This document shows positions 27,301 through 38,380 of a stretch of DNA of 64,000 nt, piece after piece. The DNA lies in the NCBI GenBank assembly GCA_037127255.1, contig JBANSL010000019.1, forward strand, positions 13,415,001 through 13,479,000, read 5' to 3'. This stretch comes from Persicaria tinctoria (taxonomy: Eukaryota; Streptophyta; Magnoliopsida; Caryophyllales; Polygonaceae). Below the pieces are notes generated by a model that worked only from the letters and a program-made list of their open reading frames with translations, did no database searches and had not been told where the DNA came from. The position numbers were made by a program, and so were the translations under genes. The number at the start of each line of letters is the position of its first letter. The stretch's first letter is position 1.

Positions 27301-27811
27301 AGCTCGTCTTTAATGAGTTTGATTCTACGAAATCTGGAAAGTGAAGGTCTTAATCCTCCAGCTTTCTCATTGGCATTCTCAATGTCATTAAGATCACCAA
27401 TAATGATGAATGGGAGATTGTGATCTTTTACAGTACTGATGAAATTGAACCAGAAATCATCTTTTTCTTCCTCCGCAGAAGGGGCATAAACAAAAAGAAT
27501 TGCCATGACTACCTGATCAAGTCTAATCCTGATCATAATGTATCTAGTTGTTTGATCTAAGATTATCAAATTAGCTAAACAACTGTTGGTTCTAGAAAGT
27601 AACCAGATACCTCTTTTTGTCCCCGTAGAAGGGATTGCTAGCACCTTTTGGAAGCCTGAAATCCTGATTTGATCATCCCTTGGAGGTTCTATCGTCTTGG
27701 TTTCAGTTAAAGCTAGGATATCCAATTTTTGTTGTGTCTTATTTGGTTAATCTCTTGCCAAAGCAATGGTCTTCTAGACCCCCTGATATTCCAGTATCCA
27801 ATCTTAATCAT
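24387..27811 (-). pseudogene. LINE-A ORF2: endonuclease and reverse transcriptase, lightly damaged
   Basis: The ORF starts at 27811 with MIKIGYWNIRGSRRPLLWQE, the first motif of the AP-type endonuclease. A 1-nt shift near 27737 moves into the 917-codon frame starting LDILALTETK. Endonuclease motifs IGDLND, RLDRALVH and SSDHCPI follow. Reverse transcriptase motifs are GPDGFPPEFY, LDLEKAYDKISW, GIRQGDPLAPYIF and FADDAIIF (catalytic DD present). The frame stops at a TAG (24972-24974) where related copies have Trp (GESINV-stop-RDPWL). It continues in frame through the zinc-binding region (CCFCDCNKEDNNHLFMQC) to a TGA at 24387. The coding region is otherwise open. Confidence 0.9.
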
Positions 27812-29155
27812 AAAAGAATGTGGAAGCTATGCTACATAGCTGTGGACATAACATTCTATTTTTATTCAAGAGCATACATAACACATTATAAGCTTTGATG
27901 AAGCCTGAACACTTAATTCTCGGAGTGAGACTTGACATGTTTCTATAAGAGTTGACTGTGTAGCTGCAAATTTTAAAGGATATCATACCTGGGGATTCAT
28001 CATTGAGTAAAGTGTTCTTGATCCAATAGGAGTCCTTGTTTACCTTTAATTGTTGAGTTGCTTGTTGCATATAGTGCTGGGAGCTGATAGCTGAACTGCT
28101 TGAGTAATGTTTGAAGCAAAGTTTGTTTAATTGTTGTAGATTTGAAGTTTTGGGGTGGCTCTCCACCATCAACCTATACAGAGATAAGTTGGTGGGGATT
28201 ACAGGCAAGTTTTGGAGAGTGTTGTTAAGAAGAAATTTACCTGGGATCTTCCAAGGAGTAGCAGCAACTTGCTGGTTGGATTTTAGTGTCTTCAAGCAGA
28301 ACCTTAGCTTGAAGGATGGAATGCCTATAATACTGTGGTACTCATAGCAGAAAATAGAACTAGCCATATAGTTGGAGAGCAGATGAAAATAGATGTAACA
28401 GTAGATTTTACTAAAAAACAACCAAACCATGTGACTCCCGCCAATTTTAGAAATTGGGTGAAGCCACCAAAACCTTGTCCAAACAGCAAAGACAGCAAAT
28501 CCAGAACCATAGTCTAGCAGATAGAGACCAAAGCAAAAGATCAAGGAGCTATTAGCTTTATAAAGCTTAACATTATTTAAGTAAGATTGTTCCCCAGAGG
28601 GAACACCCCCAGCACCTTGATTGAAGTTGAACTGCATCATTAGTTCTTCTTTTTCTTCGACTTCGTGGTAGCAGGAGAGGTTGTCTCATTCCGATCATCT
28701 TCTTCATTTCTCTTGCCTTGCTCCACAGTGATGTTCGTGTCCGTTTCTTCAGGAGATCGAATGATGATACCTCCCAATTTCATCACCATTGAGCAGTCAG
28801 ATTTGAGTGAGAGGTGTGATTCTTCAGACTCAACACCAGTGTCAATCATTTTATCCTTCAGCTGGGCTCTGATGAGATCCTCATAAGCATTGTCTGAGAT
28901 CATGCTGGGTATGGAGGGGAGAGGTAGAGCACCAGAGGCCATTATAGAGTGGAGGACAGAGGGTGCTATGACAAAAGAAGAGGAAGAAGTGTCAACAGCC
29001 AGCTTGGAAACATGAGCATTGTTGAGAGCTATGAGGTGATTGATGAGCTCATTGGGGTAGGATGGACTTGCAAGTTGATTCACATTGAGCCTGGAGGGGG
29101 TAGGGTGGTGAGTTGAGGTTGGAAGGAGACCAAAATCTCCCCTTCTAGGCTGCAT
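27804..29155 (-). pseudogene. LINE-A ORF1-like remnant
   Basis: A 171-codon frame (29155-28640) begins MQPRRGDFGLLPTSTHHPTP and ends in a Lys-rich tail (TTKSKKKKN). Its start lies only ~15 bp from the element's end, so its N-terminal part is missing. Its stop overlaps the ATG of a second frame (28640-27804, 278 codons), whose stop in turn overlaps the ORF2 ATG as ATGATTAA. The second frame is Phe/Tyr/Trp-rich and may be out-of-frame ORF1. No CCHC zinc knuckle is visible. Confidence 0.55.
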
Positions 29156-29185
29156 AACCTGAGGCAGGTTGGAGGAAATTTAAGA

Positions 29186-29896
29186 TAATCTAGGTTCAAG
29201 TCTCATTCCTTCCTCCTTTTTCATTATTTTTTATTCCTACCAAAATTTCCTACTATAAATGTCATAATTAAATCAAATTATATATTTTTCTTTTAATATT
29301 TTCATAAGATAATTCATTATGTTACACATATATTTTAAAAAAATCTTCAAATTTTTATTCATATGAATTTTTTTTACTATTAATGTCATATTTAAACCAC
29401 AATTTGTGAGGTTTTTTATCATACTTTTCAAATCCTATCATTTTTTTTATTTACCAATGACAAATTCTTTAAAAAATTTATAATTTTTTTTCAATATTAA
29501 AAAAAATCTTAATCAAGTAAACACACACATATATATTATTAAATTATTGTGTAAATTATTTTAATAAAATATTATATTTATATACCATAATTTATGGTTT
29601 TATTTCAATATACTATAATTTATGGTTCTTATTCAATATATTTTTAGAAAATTTCTTTATTATATATACTGAGAAAAAAAAATTCCCACCGAAAAAATCC
29701 CCCCCCCCCCCCTTCGGCAATTCCTGTGGCCGCCGGCCCGCTTCTGGATTAAAGTAGGTTGTAATTGTAAATCATGTTTTAATTGATCTAAATTTTGGTT
29801 AAAAAAACCTTTATTTCAATACTGACAAATAGATGTTAGAGCAATATTGTGTAATTAGGTTCTTTTGTACACCTATATACATACATATGTACGTAC

Positions 29897-29900
<4 letters not shown>
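29186..29900. other. AT-rich intergenic DNA with a poly(C) run
   Basis: It contains two copies of 'actataatttatggtt'-type sequence (about 29583-29635) and an unusual run of about 13 C at 29700-29712. There is no gene. Confidence 0.6.

Positions 29901-29977
<77 letters not shown>
29901..29977. repeat. (TA)n microsatellite
   Basis: About 77 bp of uninterrupted TA abuts the MITE at 29978. Confidence 0.95.
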
Positions 29978-29980
<3 letters not shown>

Positions 29981-30363
29981 GTGCGCTCCGGTGAAAACCA
30001 AAATTGCGGTAAAAATCTGTGAGGACCGACTTTTTAGCCCGGTTCACTTGCTTTATAGCCCGGTTCTGAATAAAACTGATCTATAAAGTCACAAATTTTA
30101 GTTCGGTTTTGAATAAAACCGAGGTATAAAGTCATTATGTAATTTTAAAACATGAGCTTTTTAGCATGATTTTTCGGTTTTACCAAACTATAAAGTCATG
30201 TGTTATTTTAAAACTGGAGTTTTTAGCAAGGTTTTTAGGTTGAACCGAGTTGTAAAGTCACCATGTGATTGAGGTTTTTAGCACTTATTTCAAATAAACT
30301 AAGCTATAAAGTAGTCCTCACGGGTTTTTACCACAATTTGAGGTTTTCACCGGAGTCAATCCC
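29978..30363. mobile_element. Mutator-type MITE
   Basis: The left end (ggggtgcgctccggtgaaaa) and the inverted right end (gggattgactccggtgaaaa) match over ~50 bp (ccggtgaaaaccnnaaattg(c/t)ggtaaaaa...gtgaggac). It sits in TA repeats, so the ~8-9-bp TSD is ambiguous. The interior repeats the motif 'taaagtca...gtttttagc' four to five times. There is no coding sequence. Confidence 0.8.
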
Positions 30364-32873
30364 TATATATATATATTCTAATAATAGAATAATGAAAAAA
30401 TATTTATTTATTGTATTTTTTATAATTTATGTAAGTATTTTATTGTTTTAATCAAGTCGTGCAAAGTAGTGAACTAGTTTATTATTAATATTATAATAAG
30501 CAAAATAAAACAAAAACGGTTTTTTTATCCCTACTAAAAAAAGCAAGCGACCATAAGAATGTAACGAGGACAAGCCGGGAGGCGCTAACTCTCGTTCCTC
30601 TCGGTTCACTAGACTCCTAAAATTCAAAAACAATTGCTCACTCGTGGATCTCCCTACTTTCGGGAATCCATTTACCTGGAGAAAGAATTTGGATGATGAG
30701 AACAACATTCGTGAAAATTTGGACCGTGTTCTTGTCCATCACCAAATTATTCATAAATTCCCCTAACTGATTACTAATAATGGGGCATTCTCATCAATAA
30801 CAATTGAAAGTAGTTCAGCTTTTAAAGCTCCGCCTTTCAAATTTGAGAACGATTGGCTGCGACAGAAGGATTTTCGTAACATCGTCAAACAATCATGACG
30901 CGCATCTTGCCCAGGCTCTACTATGTTTCAACTTATGTTCAAACAAAAAATTCTTATGAAAAAAGCAAAAGAATATATGGAATAAGTACACCTTCGGGAA
31001 TATATTTCGTCAACTGAAAGAGGTGGAGAACAAATTGCTTAAAATCCAATCATCATAATCAAAGAAGGAAAACTGCCTACTGGGAAAAAAGGAAAAATTG
31101 CTCCTCTTTCAAAAAACATTCTGGAATCAAAGAGCCAAAACAAAGCATCTTAAGCTTTCAGACTCCAACACGTCGTATTTACACCGTGTCGCTTCTGGGA
31201 GAAGACATAGGAAACAAATCCGCAACATAACTACTGCTGAAGGAACATTAATTATGGGAGAGGAAAATGTCAGAAACGAAATTAAAAATGATTTCGAAAA
31301 AAGATTCAAAAAAGAGTCAATCGATGACAGACTTCTAAATGAAATGCTTCATTTAATCCATCTCTCAATTACTACAGAGGAAAATGAATTTCTCATTCGA
31401 CATCCATCTAATAATGAAATAAAATATGCAGTGTTTAGTCTGGGTAATAATAAATCTCCTGGTCCCGATGGAATTACAACAGAATTCTATAAGCAATATT
31501 GGGATATTGTAGGTACCTCTATAATTAGAGCTGTTAAATCTTTTTTTTTTTCATTCTGGAAAAACTATTAAACAAATAAATCACACATTCATCTCACTAC
31601 TACCAAAGTGGTACAACCCTTCTACTACTAGTCACTACTGCCCAATCAGTTTGTGTTCTACACTATATAAAATCATCTCAAAAATTTTAACAGAAAGAAT
31701 TACAACAATTATCGGTAAACTTATTCACCCATTACAGGGTGCCTTTGTGTCAGATAGGGTCATTCAAGATAATGTTCTGATGGCTCACGAAATCCTCCAC
31801 TCCTTCAGATCGCGTACGGGTTCCGAGGGATGGATGACAATAAAACTGGACATGGAGAAAGCGTACAATAAAGTTGATTGAAATTTCACAAAAAAAAAGA
31901 TTTTAGAAAAATTCGGGTTCCACCCTACTTTTATTAATTGGGTTATGGAATGTGTAACGTCTGTCTCCTTCTCAGTGCTAGTTAACAATGGCCCGACCGA
32001 CATGTTTTTCCCTCCTGTGGCCTTCGTCAGGGGGATCCGCTATCTCCATTCTTGTTTATCCTAGGAGCAGAAATCCTAGCTCAAAAACTCTCAGCTGAAA
32101 CAAATATGGAAAATAATCCTACTGGTTTTGCTTTTGGTAGAAACGGCTCTCGGGTTCCTTTCCTATCGTTTACCGATGACATCATTATTTTCTCAAGAGG
32201 TAGTGTTGCCGACGGGCAGAAAGTTAGATCAATAATTGATACATACTATAGAGTTTCTAGATAAAAAGTTAACTACCATAAATCTAGTTTTCAAGCTACA
32301 AAAGGCATTCCAAATTCTAGAATATTAGAGCTTAGCAGTAGTTTAAATATTGCGAACGAGAACTCGTTGGAAAAATACCTCGGATGCCCAATTATTAATG
32401 GTAGAGTAAACAAACAAACTTTTGATGATATCATATGTAAATCTAAAAACGACTAAGTAAATGACGAGCCAATGCTTTATCACAACAGGGACGTGCAATC
32501 CTAATAAACACAAACTTATCGGCCACACCGTTGTATACAATGCAAAACCTTTTGTTACCCTCGTCGATACATAAAGAACTAGATCAGATCAATAGGATGT
32601 TCTTCTGGAATAAAGATCTTCAATATCGTCCGCTTATTAGCTGGGATCGGATTTGTAGACCGAAAAAATATGGGGGAATATGACTTAGGAAATCAAAAGA
32701 GACGAACGAGGCACTTCAAATGAAATTACTATGGAAAATATTGGTTGAACTAGATAATGTCTGGGTTACTCTAATCAAACACAAGTACATGCGCTCAGCT
32801 AACATCCTTGAATACAAAAAAAGAGGTGGCTCCTCATGGCAATGGGCCAAACTAACTACTCTCATTGATAAAT

Positions 32874-34008
32874 GGGCAAATTGCTTAAAATAGCACGAAC
32901 TTTATGGGTGGTTGCACTCAGTGGCACAAACTTAAAAAAATACAAAAATAATCACCAACTTTGGGGTTTAGTTGCGGTCAATGACACATACCCCATATCT
33001 CGCTAATGTGGACTACTAGGGGTGCTTACATGAAATTTTTTTAATTAAAAAGGCATATAGCGAGATATGGATTAGTGAGAATGCTTATATGGTTTTTTAA
33101 AAACTAAAAGACATAAAAGATGTGCCCGAATTATGAAACTAGCTAGGTTCCAATTTTATTTTTTATTTCATGTAATTCCAAATTAAAGATAATTGTGACA
33201 AATATCACATTTGCAAATTAAAATAACTAAATTTTAATTTGCAAATGTTATATTTAATTGTCACAATTATATTTGATTTGGAATTACATGAAATAAAAAA
33301 TAAAATTGGAACCTAGCTAGTTTCATAATTTGGGCACATTTTTTATGTCTTATAATTTTTTTTTAAAAAAAATTCATGTAAACATTCCCACTAATTCATT
33401 GGAGCAAATCATCTGCCCCATTTTTGTGCCCCAACACCCTATCTCACATAATTATTTACCTTCAAATTAAAATTAAAATTTTTTTAAAAATATATTTAGC
33501 TTCTAGCCTTTTACATACTTATTATAACATATTTGGAAAAAAAAATCTTAAAAAATCAACCTAGAAAAATTATAGTAATTCAAAAGAGATATAAAGATTT
33601 TTTAAAGTTTTAAAAAGATGTGATTTTACTATAGATTTTAAAAAAAATTATAATTCAATTTTTTAAGATTTTTTTTTCAAACATGTTATAATAAGTATGT
33701 AGAAGTTAAATATATTTTTAATTTTTTTTTAATTTTAATTTGAAGGTAAAATAATTATGTGGGATAGGGTGTTGGGGCACGAAAATGGAGCAAAGGATTT
33801 GCTCCGCTAATTCATATGTCGCTATATGCCTTTTTAATTAAAAAAATTTCATGTAATCACCCCCATTAGTCCACATTAGCAAGATATGGGGTATGTGCCA
33901 CTGACCGCAACTAAACCCCAAAGTTGATGATTATTTTTGTATTTCTTTAAGTTTGTGCCACTGAGTGCAACCACCCCTAAAGTTCGTGCTATTTTATGCA
34001 ATTTGACC
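32874..34008. mobile_element. Mutator-like (MULE) non-autonomous element, 1135 bp, 9-bp TSD
   Basis: The 9-bp TSD ttgataaat occurs at 32865-32873 and 34009-34017. The TIRs start gggcaaattgcttaaaatag and, inverted, ggtcaaattgcataaaatag, and run for well over 150 bp. The left half also contains a large internal fold-back centred near 33217 (ttccaattttattttttatt... mirrored). It has no coding sequence. Long TIRs plus a 9-bp TSD are diagnostic of Mutator-type elements. It interrupts LINE-C, so it is younger. Confidence 0.92.
33400..33806. mobile_element. Second Mutator-type MITE nested in the first, 407 bp
   Basis: The 9-bp TSD ctaattcat occurs at 33391-33399 and 33807-33815. The TIRs begin tggagcaaatc and, inverted, cggagcaaatc, followed by matching gccccaacaccctatc(c/t)cacataatta blocks. 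Almost the whole element is a fold-back. It is the youngest layer of this nest. Confidence 0.9.
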
Positions 34009-34699
34009 TTGATAAATTTAAGTTAGGACTAATTTGGTCAGTTGGAAATGGGATTACTATCAAATTTTGGACGGACAATTGGATAACAACTTCTTCCTTA
34101 CAGGCTAGGGAAGAATGCCCCCGAATTAATAACATAGAGGAAACTGTTAGTGACTACATTTTGGGTAGAAGATGGTGGAAGGAAAAACTTAACAATGTGC
34201 TACCAAATGACATAGTCAAAGAAATCATGGACATCCCACTTCCCGTTTCTCCCTTTGAGGATCGGTTGTATTTGTGGCCTGACAGAGTAGGTTGGTTCAC
34301 CACCTATAGTGCATACAAATTAATCACAAGCCAATCCTCTCTAAACATAGATAATAACGCATGGATATGGAATTTGGATATTCCGTCGAATGTCAAAAAT
34401 TTCTTATGGAAAGTGTGCGAGGAAGGTTTTCCGAATGCATCTAGGCTTTCCCAACGAGGGACCTCTGTTCCTTCCACCTGCTGTTTGTGCAACGACGCGG
34501 TGGAAGACGATGTTCACTTTATGTTTGAATTTCAATATGTGCGCCCTCTCTTCTGACTCCCTACACACATTAACGCAACCATTTCCTATATGATAAACCA
34601 ATCACGAGATATAAAACATATAATGTCCTTCATTGAAAACAACCTTACTTCCGTTGCTGATAAAGATATTTTCGCAGTCGTTAAATCCTGTCAAATAGT

Positions 34700-35895
34700 T
34701 CTAAACTAACCTAACTAGTATAGCTTGGCAAGTGCAGGTCGAACCCAAAGAGACTTGTGCAATTTGTATGCTCAATTTGTATGCTAAAGTGAGAAGATAT
34801 GAAAAGGGGGTTTTGGAAGTATGCAGAGTAACACAAAAGCAAGCAAAGGATGCAATGATGGTGATTGATAACAATAAAAACACGCTTGATTAATTAGTAT
34901 CCACTCTCAATTTGGATTTCGATCCTTGAAATTCCCTAAACCTATTATTCTTGAGCAACCTATTGTGAAAATCAATTGTACCTTGACAATTACTTTTAAT
35001 TCCTTCCCTGCAACTAGTGAATATGTCAACTAGACTCTAAACACCCTTATTGATGAATAACCTAGAAACTATCCAGATTCAATTCAACAATAGCAATGCA
35101 CACCAAGGAAATTCAATAGGAACAATTGAAATAAAGCAACTAGCAATAAACCAATTGTATCTTTATCTTCATGCAATCAACCAAGTCAACTAGCCTTAGA
35201 TGATCACAAGTTGCTACTACGATCTAAGTTCTTCAACTATAGCGTCCCTGTAGATCTAGCGATAGATTGAATTCAAGTAATATTAGGTGGCCAATCCAAT
35301 AGAACACAAACTCAATCATAAGCAATGACAATGGAAGATAAAGATTACTCAAAAGTAAATAGAGTAGAGAATATCTCACGAAATATCAAATCGAAAGCTT
35401 CAAACTAATCAATCAAACGGAAGAGGAGTTTAGTTCGCCATAGCACAAAAGCTCTCCTCTAGGTTTCTTCAATTGCTAAACGGTCTCTAAAACGTCTCCT
35501 AAAAACCCCTTAAATAGGCGTCCAAAAGGGTTACAAAATAACCTAATTAAAATAAGTAATTCGGCAATTTAGAGTTTTGGCGCTGATAGAGGCCGCATGC
35601 GCGGTTTCTTGGCCGCGGGCGCGGCTCAATGGCTTAGTCAACTCTTTCTCTTGGCATTGGCCGCGGGCGCGGCTACATGGCCGCGGGCGCGACTCACTGT
35701 TCACAGCAACTTCTTCTTGCTTCCTTGATTGAATCATGTGATCTCATCTTCGCTTCATGCATCTCCCATCCAAGTTTATCATACCTGAAATTAATAACAA
35801 ATGTGTAGATTCCGCCTCTATAACCACAACAATCAAATTCACAAATTAATATGAATGAGGACATTATTTACACCTAAACTATGTTAAATAAGTCC
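34700..35895. mobile_element. Unclassified insertion in LINE-C
   Basis: About 1.2 kb lies between the LINE zinc-binding region and the RNase H region. It starts near taacctaactagtatagc...gtgcaggtcgaacccaaag and ends near 35.89 kb. No protein is recognised. It contains four GC-rich units of the type ggccgcgggcgcggct (35.59-35.69 kb). I could not fix its termini or TSD; a non-autonomous LTR-type element is one possibility. Confidence 0.4.
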
Positions 35896-36640
35896 TATAA
35901 CACCTATATGAATGCATGCTATCAGTTGCCAAGGCAGAGCTTGCTTTCTCTTGGTGGACGGCATGGTACATTCAGAACTAATATGTGTTTAGACAGGTCC
36001 CCCTCCCTCACAGAGATTGTGTTTTTTGCACTATTAAAACTCATAAGGGGAATTGGAGTAAAACTTCTCTTTTTGAAAGTAGTCTTGATGAGGACCCCCC
36101 TACACACAAACAAAATCTCAATCAGACAAAGGAAAAAAAGAAGCATGGTAAGATTACATAGCGCAAACCACCGAGGGGAATACTCGAGTTAAATTTGGAT
36201 GGATCCACAATTTCAAATAATGACAGCTCGGCGGGAGCCATAATCCGGGACTGGGAAGGCTGGCCGATACACATTTGTTATCAGAAACTTGGTAAACAAA
36301 GTCCCCTGAAAACAGAAGCCCTTGCTCTTAAGTTGGGAATCCAACATGCCCTACAACTCCGTATCGAAAAAAATCCATATTGCAGGTGATTCCATTATAA
36401 TCATAAACCACCTGAAGAACACATCTAAATGTCATTGGGAAATTGAATTGATTTTGTCAGATGTTAGACTCTTATTATCGACTATGAAAGAAGTTTTCTT
36501 CTTTCATGTTCCCCGGTTAGTCAATATAGTGGCGGATAAGGTTGCACTTCTCTGCCACTCTGCCTGAGGTGTCGATATTCACAACGATTTTGGCCTTTTA
36601 TACTTCATCCGTAAGGATTTTGCCGGGTAAAGCTTATTTG

Positions 36641-37172
36641 TCTAAAATAATTAAAAATTAAAACAAAATCAAATTTAGGGCCTTATAGGCATAGGATAGA
36701 AAAATCGAAATACAACAAACAAATAGATTTAAAATTTGAATACAAAAATGATTCTATATATCCGCTGAGGTAGTAATAAAATTTCAAATCTAACCAATAA
36801 GGTCGAGTAAGGCAAAACGTGAAATAATTAACAACCTTGTAGCCCAAAAATTTTTCTATGGTTGTTGTGGATAAATAATTAACAGCATTTTTATTGTAAT
36901 TTATGACCTTTTACTCATGTGTAGTGAATAGCTATTGAATGGTTTAAATTGAAGTCCAATTCGATCATGTACAACAGATATGGCAGACAAACATTATCTG
37001 CAGCATGTAAGAGTATTTGTTCTTACTTGTTTAGATGCATACATATATAATTATTGGTATTTGATTAAATCCATCTATATACATACGAGTTTGGAGTTAT
37101 ATATATGTTTGATTTCACTGTTAAAATGCATATCCTAGCTGATATGAATAGGAACCAATGTAGTAGAAATTC
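36641..37172. other. AT-rich intergenic DNA, nothing recognised
   Basis: No exon, terminal repeat or RNA gene is visible. Confidence 0.5.
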
Positions 37173-37832
37173 TAGGGGTGGGCACAAATCCCACAAATCC
37201 CGTCTCGTTTCGCATCCCGTCCCGATCTCGGTGGGATTTAGGAAAAAATATCTCAATCCCGTCCCGTAAAAATTACGTGGGACGGAGAGTTCGCATCCCG
37301 TAAATCCCGTCCCGTCCCGCATATATATATAAAATTATATATATTTATATATTTAATTAAAATTATTAAAAATATATAAGAATATATTTATATTATACCT
37401 TAATATTTATTTAAACCCAAAATTTAAAATACAAGCATACTGTATAAAAATACGTTTTAACCTACTTTTTTTTAAGCTACTGCCTACCGTTAGTTTTTAA
37501 GCTACTACCTACTGTTTTAATCAAAGCTAGATGTATATAATCAAGCTACTTCCTACAGTTTTTTTTATTTTGTTGTTGTAATGGGATTATTATGACTTTA
37601 ATTTACACATTTCTACTGTTATTTTCTTTTATTGTGTTTTAATCTTTTTTTATGAGAGGCAAATTTCGTCCCGTCCTGATCCCGTCCTGTCCCGTGAGTG
37701 ATAAGACCCGGTGGGATTTGAAAATAAATAATTCAATTCCGTCTCGATCCCGTCCCGCAAAAAATACGCGGGACGGGATGCGAGATTACCCAAATCCCGT
37801 CCCGTCCCATGCCCACCCCTAGCCCACCCCTA
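37173..37832. mobile_element. hAT-type MITE rich in CCCGTCCCG motifs, 8-bp TSD
   Basis: The left end is taggggtgggcacaaatccc and the right end is gggacgggat...tgcccacccctagcccacccctа-type, an inverted TAGGGGTGGGCA terminus. Flanks agaaattc (37165-37172) and agtaattc (37833-37840) form an 8-bp duplication with one mismatch. Both arms carry clusters of cccgtcccg and gcgggacgggatgcgaga. The middle is AT-rich. There is no coding sequence. Confidence 0.75.
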
Positions 37833-38094
37833 AGTAATTCAATCATTCACACAACTGCAACAGAGGAGTAACCATTTTTGTTTTAAATGAAAAAACAAAA
37901 GTGTTGGATTCAAGCTCAGCTATCCTCACTGTTGGATGATTGTGGAAATTATACCTTCTGATAAATTAATACAAGGAAATACTATTCTTAAAACTGCAAT
38001 TTATGGGATTTTGAAAATTAAGCTTAAAGGGTTGAATATAAGAAAATATGTATTAACAATTAATAAGTATTTGTTCCGTTTGTATTTAATACTT

Positions 38095-38380
38095 TTGGTT
38101 GCTTCAGGTGTTTTGTGTGATAGAAAGGTGCCTTTAAAATTTAAGGGAAAATTCTCCAAAGTTGTAGTGAGGTTGGCCTTGCTATACGCGGCTTAGTGTT
38201 GAGCTATCACAAAGGCGTAAGAGTGAAGTCTTATGGCATGAGAGATAAGGATACTCAGATGGATGTATTATCCATGACAAGGTAGGAGTCACCAGTATCA
38301 AGGTTAAGTTGTATGAGTCGAAGTTGCATTGGGTTGGTCATGTGTAGAGGAAGAATCCCTCAGATGTGTATGTAAAAAAT
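38095..38380 (+). pseudogene. Fragment of an RTE-type LINE reverse transcriptase tail
   Basis: The frames read ASGVLCDRKVPLKFKGKF, ALLYAA, then after a shift MRDKDTQMDVLSMTR and LHWVGHV. This order (SGVLCDKKVPxKLKGKFY, PAxLYGxECW, MRMLRWMCGxTR, LRWFGHVxRR) is the familiar C-terminal stretch of RTE-like plant LINEs. Several stops interrupt it, and only ~290 bp remain. Confidence 0.7.

Larger units (their letters stand above)
23707..29170 (-). mobile_element. Near full-length L1-type LINE (LINE-A), 5.46 kb
   Basis: It is flanked by the 14-bp duplications 23693-23706 and 29171-29184, with a poly(T)-side tail at 23707-23722. The minus strand reads, in order, the end of an ORF1-like frame, ORF2 (endonuclease, reverse transcriptase, zinc-binding region) and a C-terminal RNase H. 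The 5' end falls within ORF1, so the copy is mildly truncated. Few lesions break it, so it is fairly young. It is older than, or contemporary with, LINE-B at its 3' end. Confidence 0.92.
22525..29215 (+). repeat. tRNA-derived SINE (or tRNA relic) split by two LINEs
   Basis: Removing the inserts joins tagcttagttgg (22529-22540, an excellent Pol III A box) to ggttcaagtct (just after 29184, a near-consensus B box) at a spacing of about 30 bp. That is the layout of a tRNA-derived SINE head or a tRNA relic. The target duplication falls between the boxes. Confidence 0.5.
30540..36640 (+). mobile_element. Decayed L1-type LINE (LINE-C), broken by later insertions
   Basis: Plus-strand pieces follow the order of a plant LINE. 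The endonuclease end (LPTFGNPFTW, NLDRVLVHHQ) is near 30.65-30.76 kb. Reverse transcriptase pieces lie at 31098-31571 (PGPDGITTEFYKQYW), 31651-31881 (PLQGAFVSDRVIQDN) and 32052-32264, where the catalytic box reads FTDD instead of FADD. The thumb and connection region runs to 32873. The zinc-binding region is at 34018-34556 (CCLCNDAVEDDVHFMFE). RNase H (LNLDGSTI, IHIAGDSIIIINHL) is at about 36190-36567. Many stops and shifts are present. A Mutator-type insertion (32874-34008) and an unclassified insertion (about 34.7-35.9 kb) interrupt it. The ends are approximate. Confidence 0.8.

Noticed and set aside
27804..28640. 278-codon hydrophobic frame as a membrane protein gene
   Set aside because: It lies within LINE-A between ORF1 and ORF2, overlaps both, and is best seen as LINE sequence.
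29700..29712. Run of ~13 C as a biological signal
   Set aside because: It is a simple homopolymer, possibly a sequencing or assembly feature; no structure around it supports a function.
29811..30047. Tyr/Ile repeat frame on the minus strand
   Set aside because: It is a translation of the (TA)n microsatellite. The same holds for the frames at 44563-45107 and 22209-22397.
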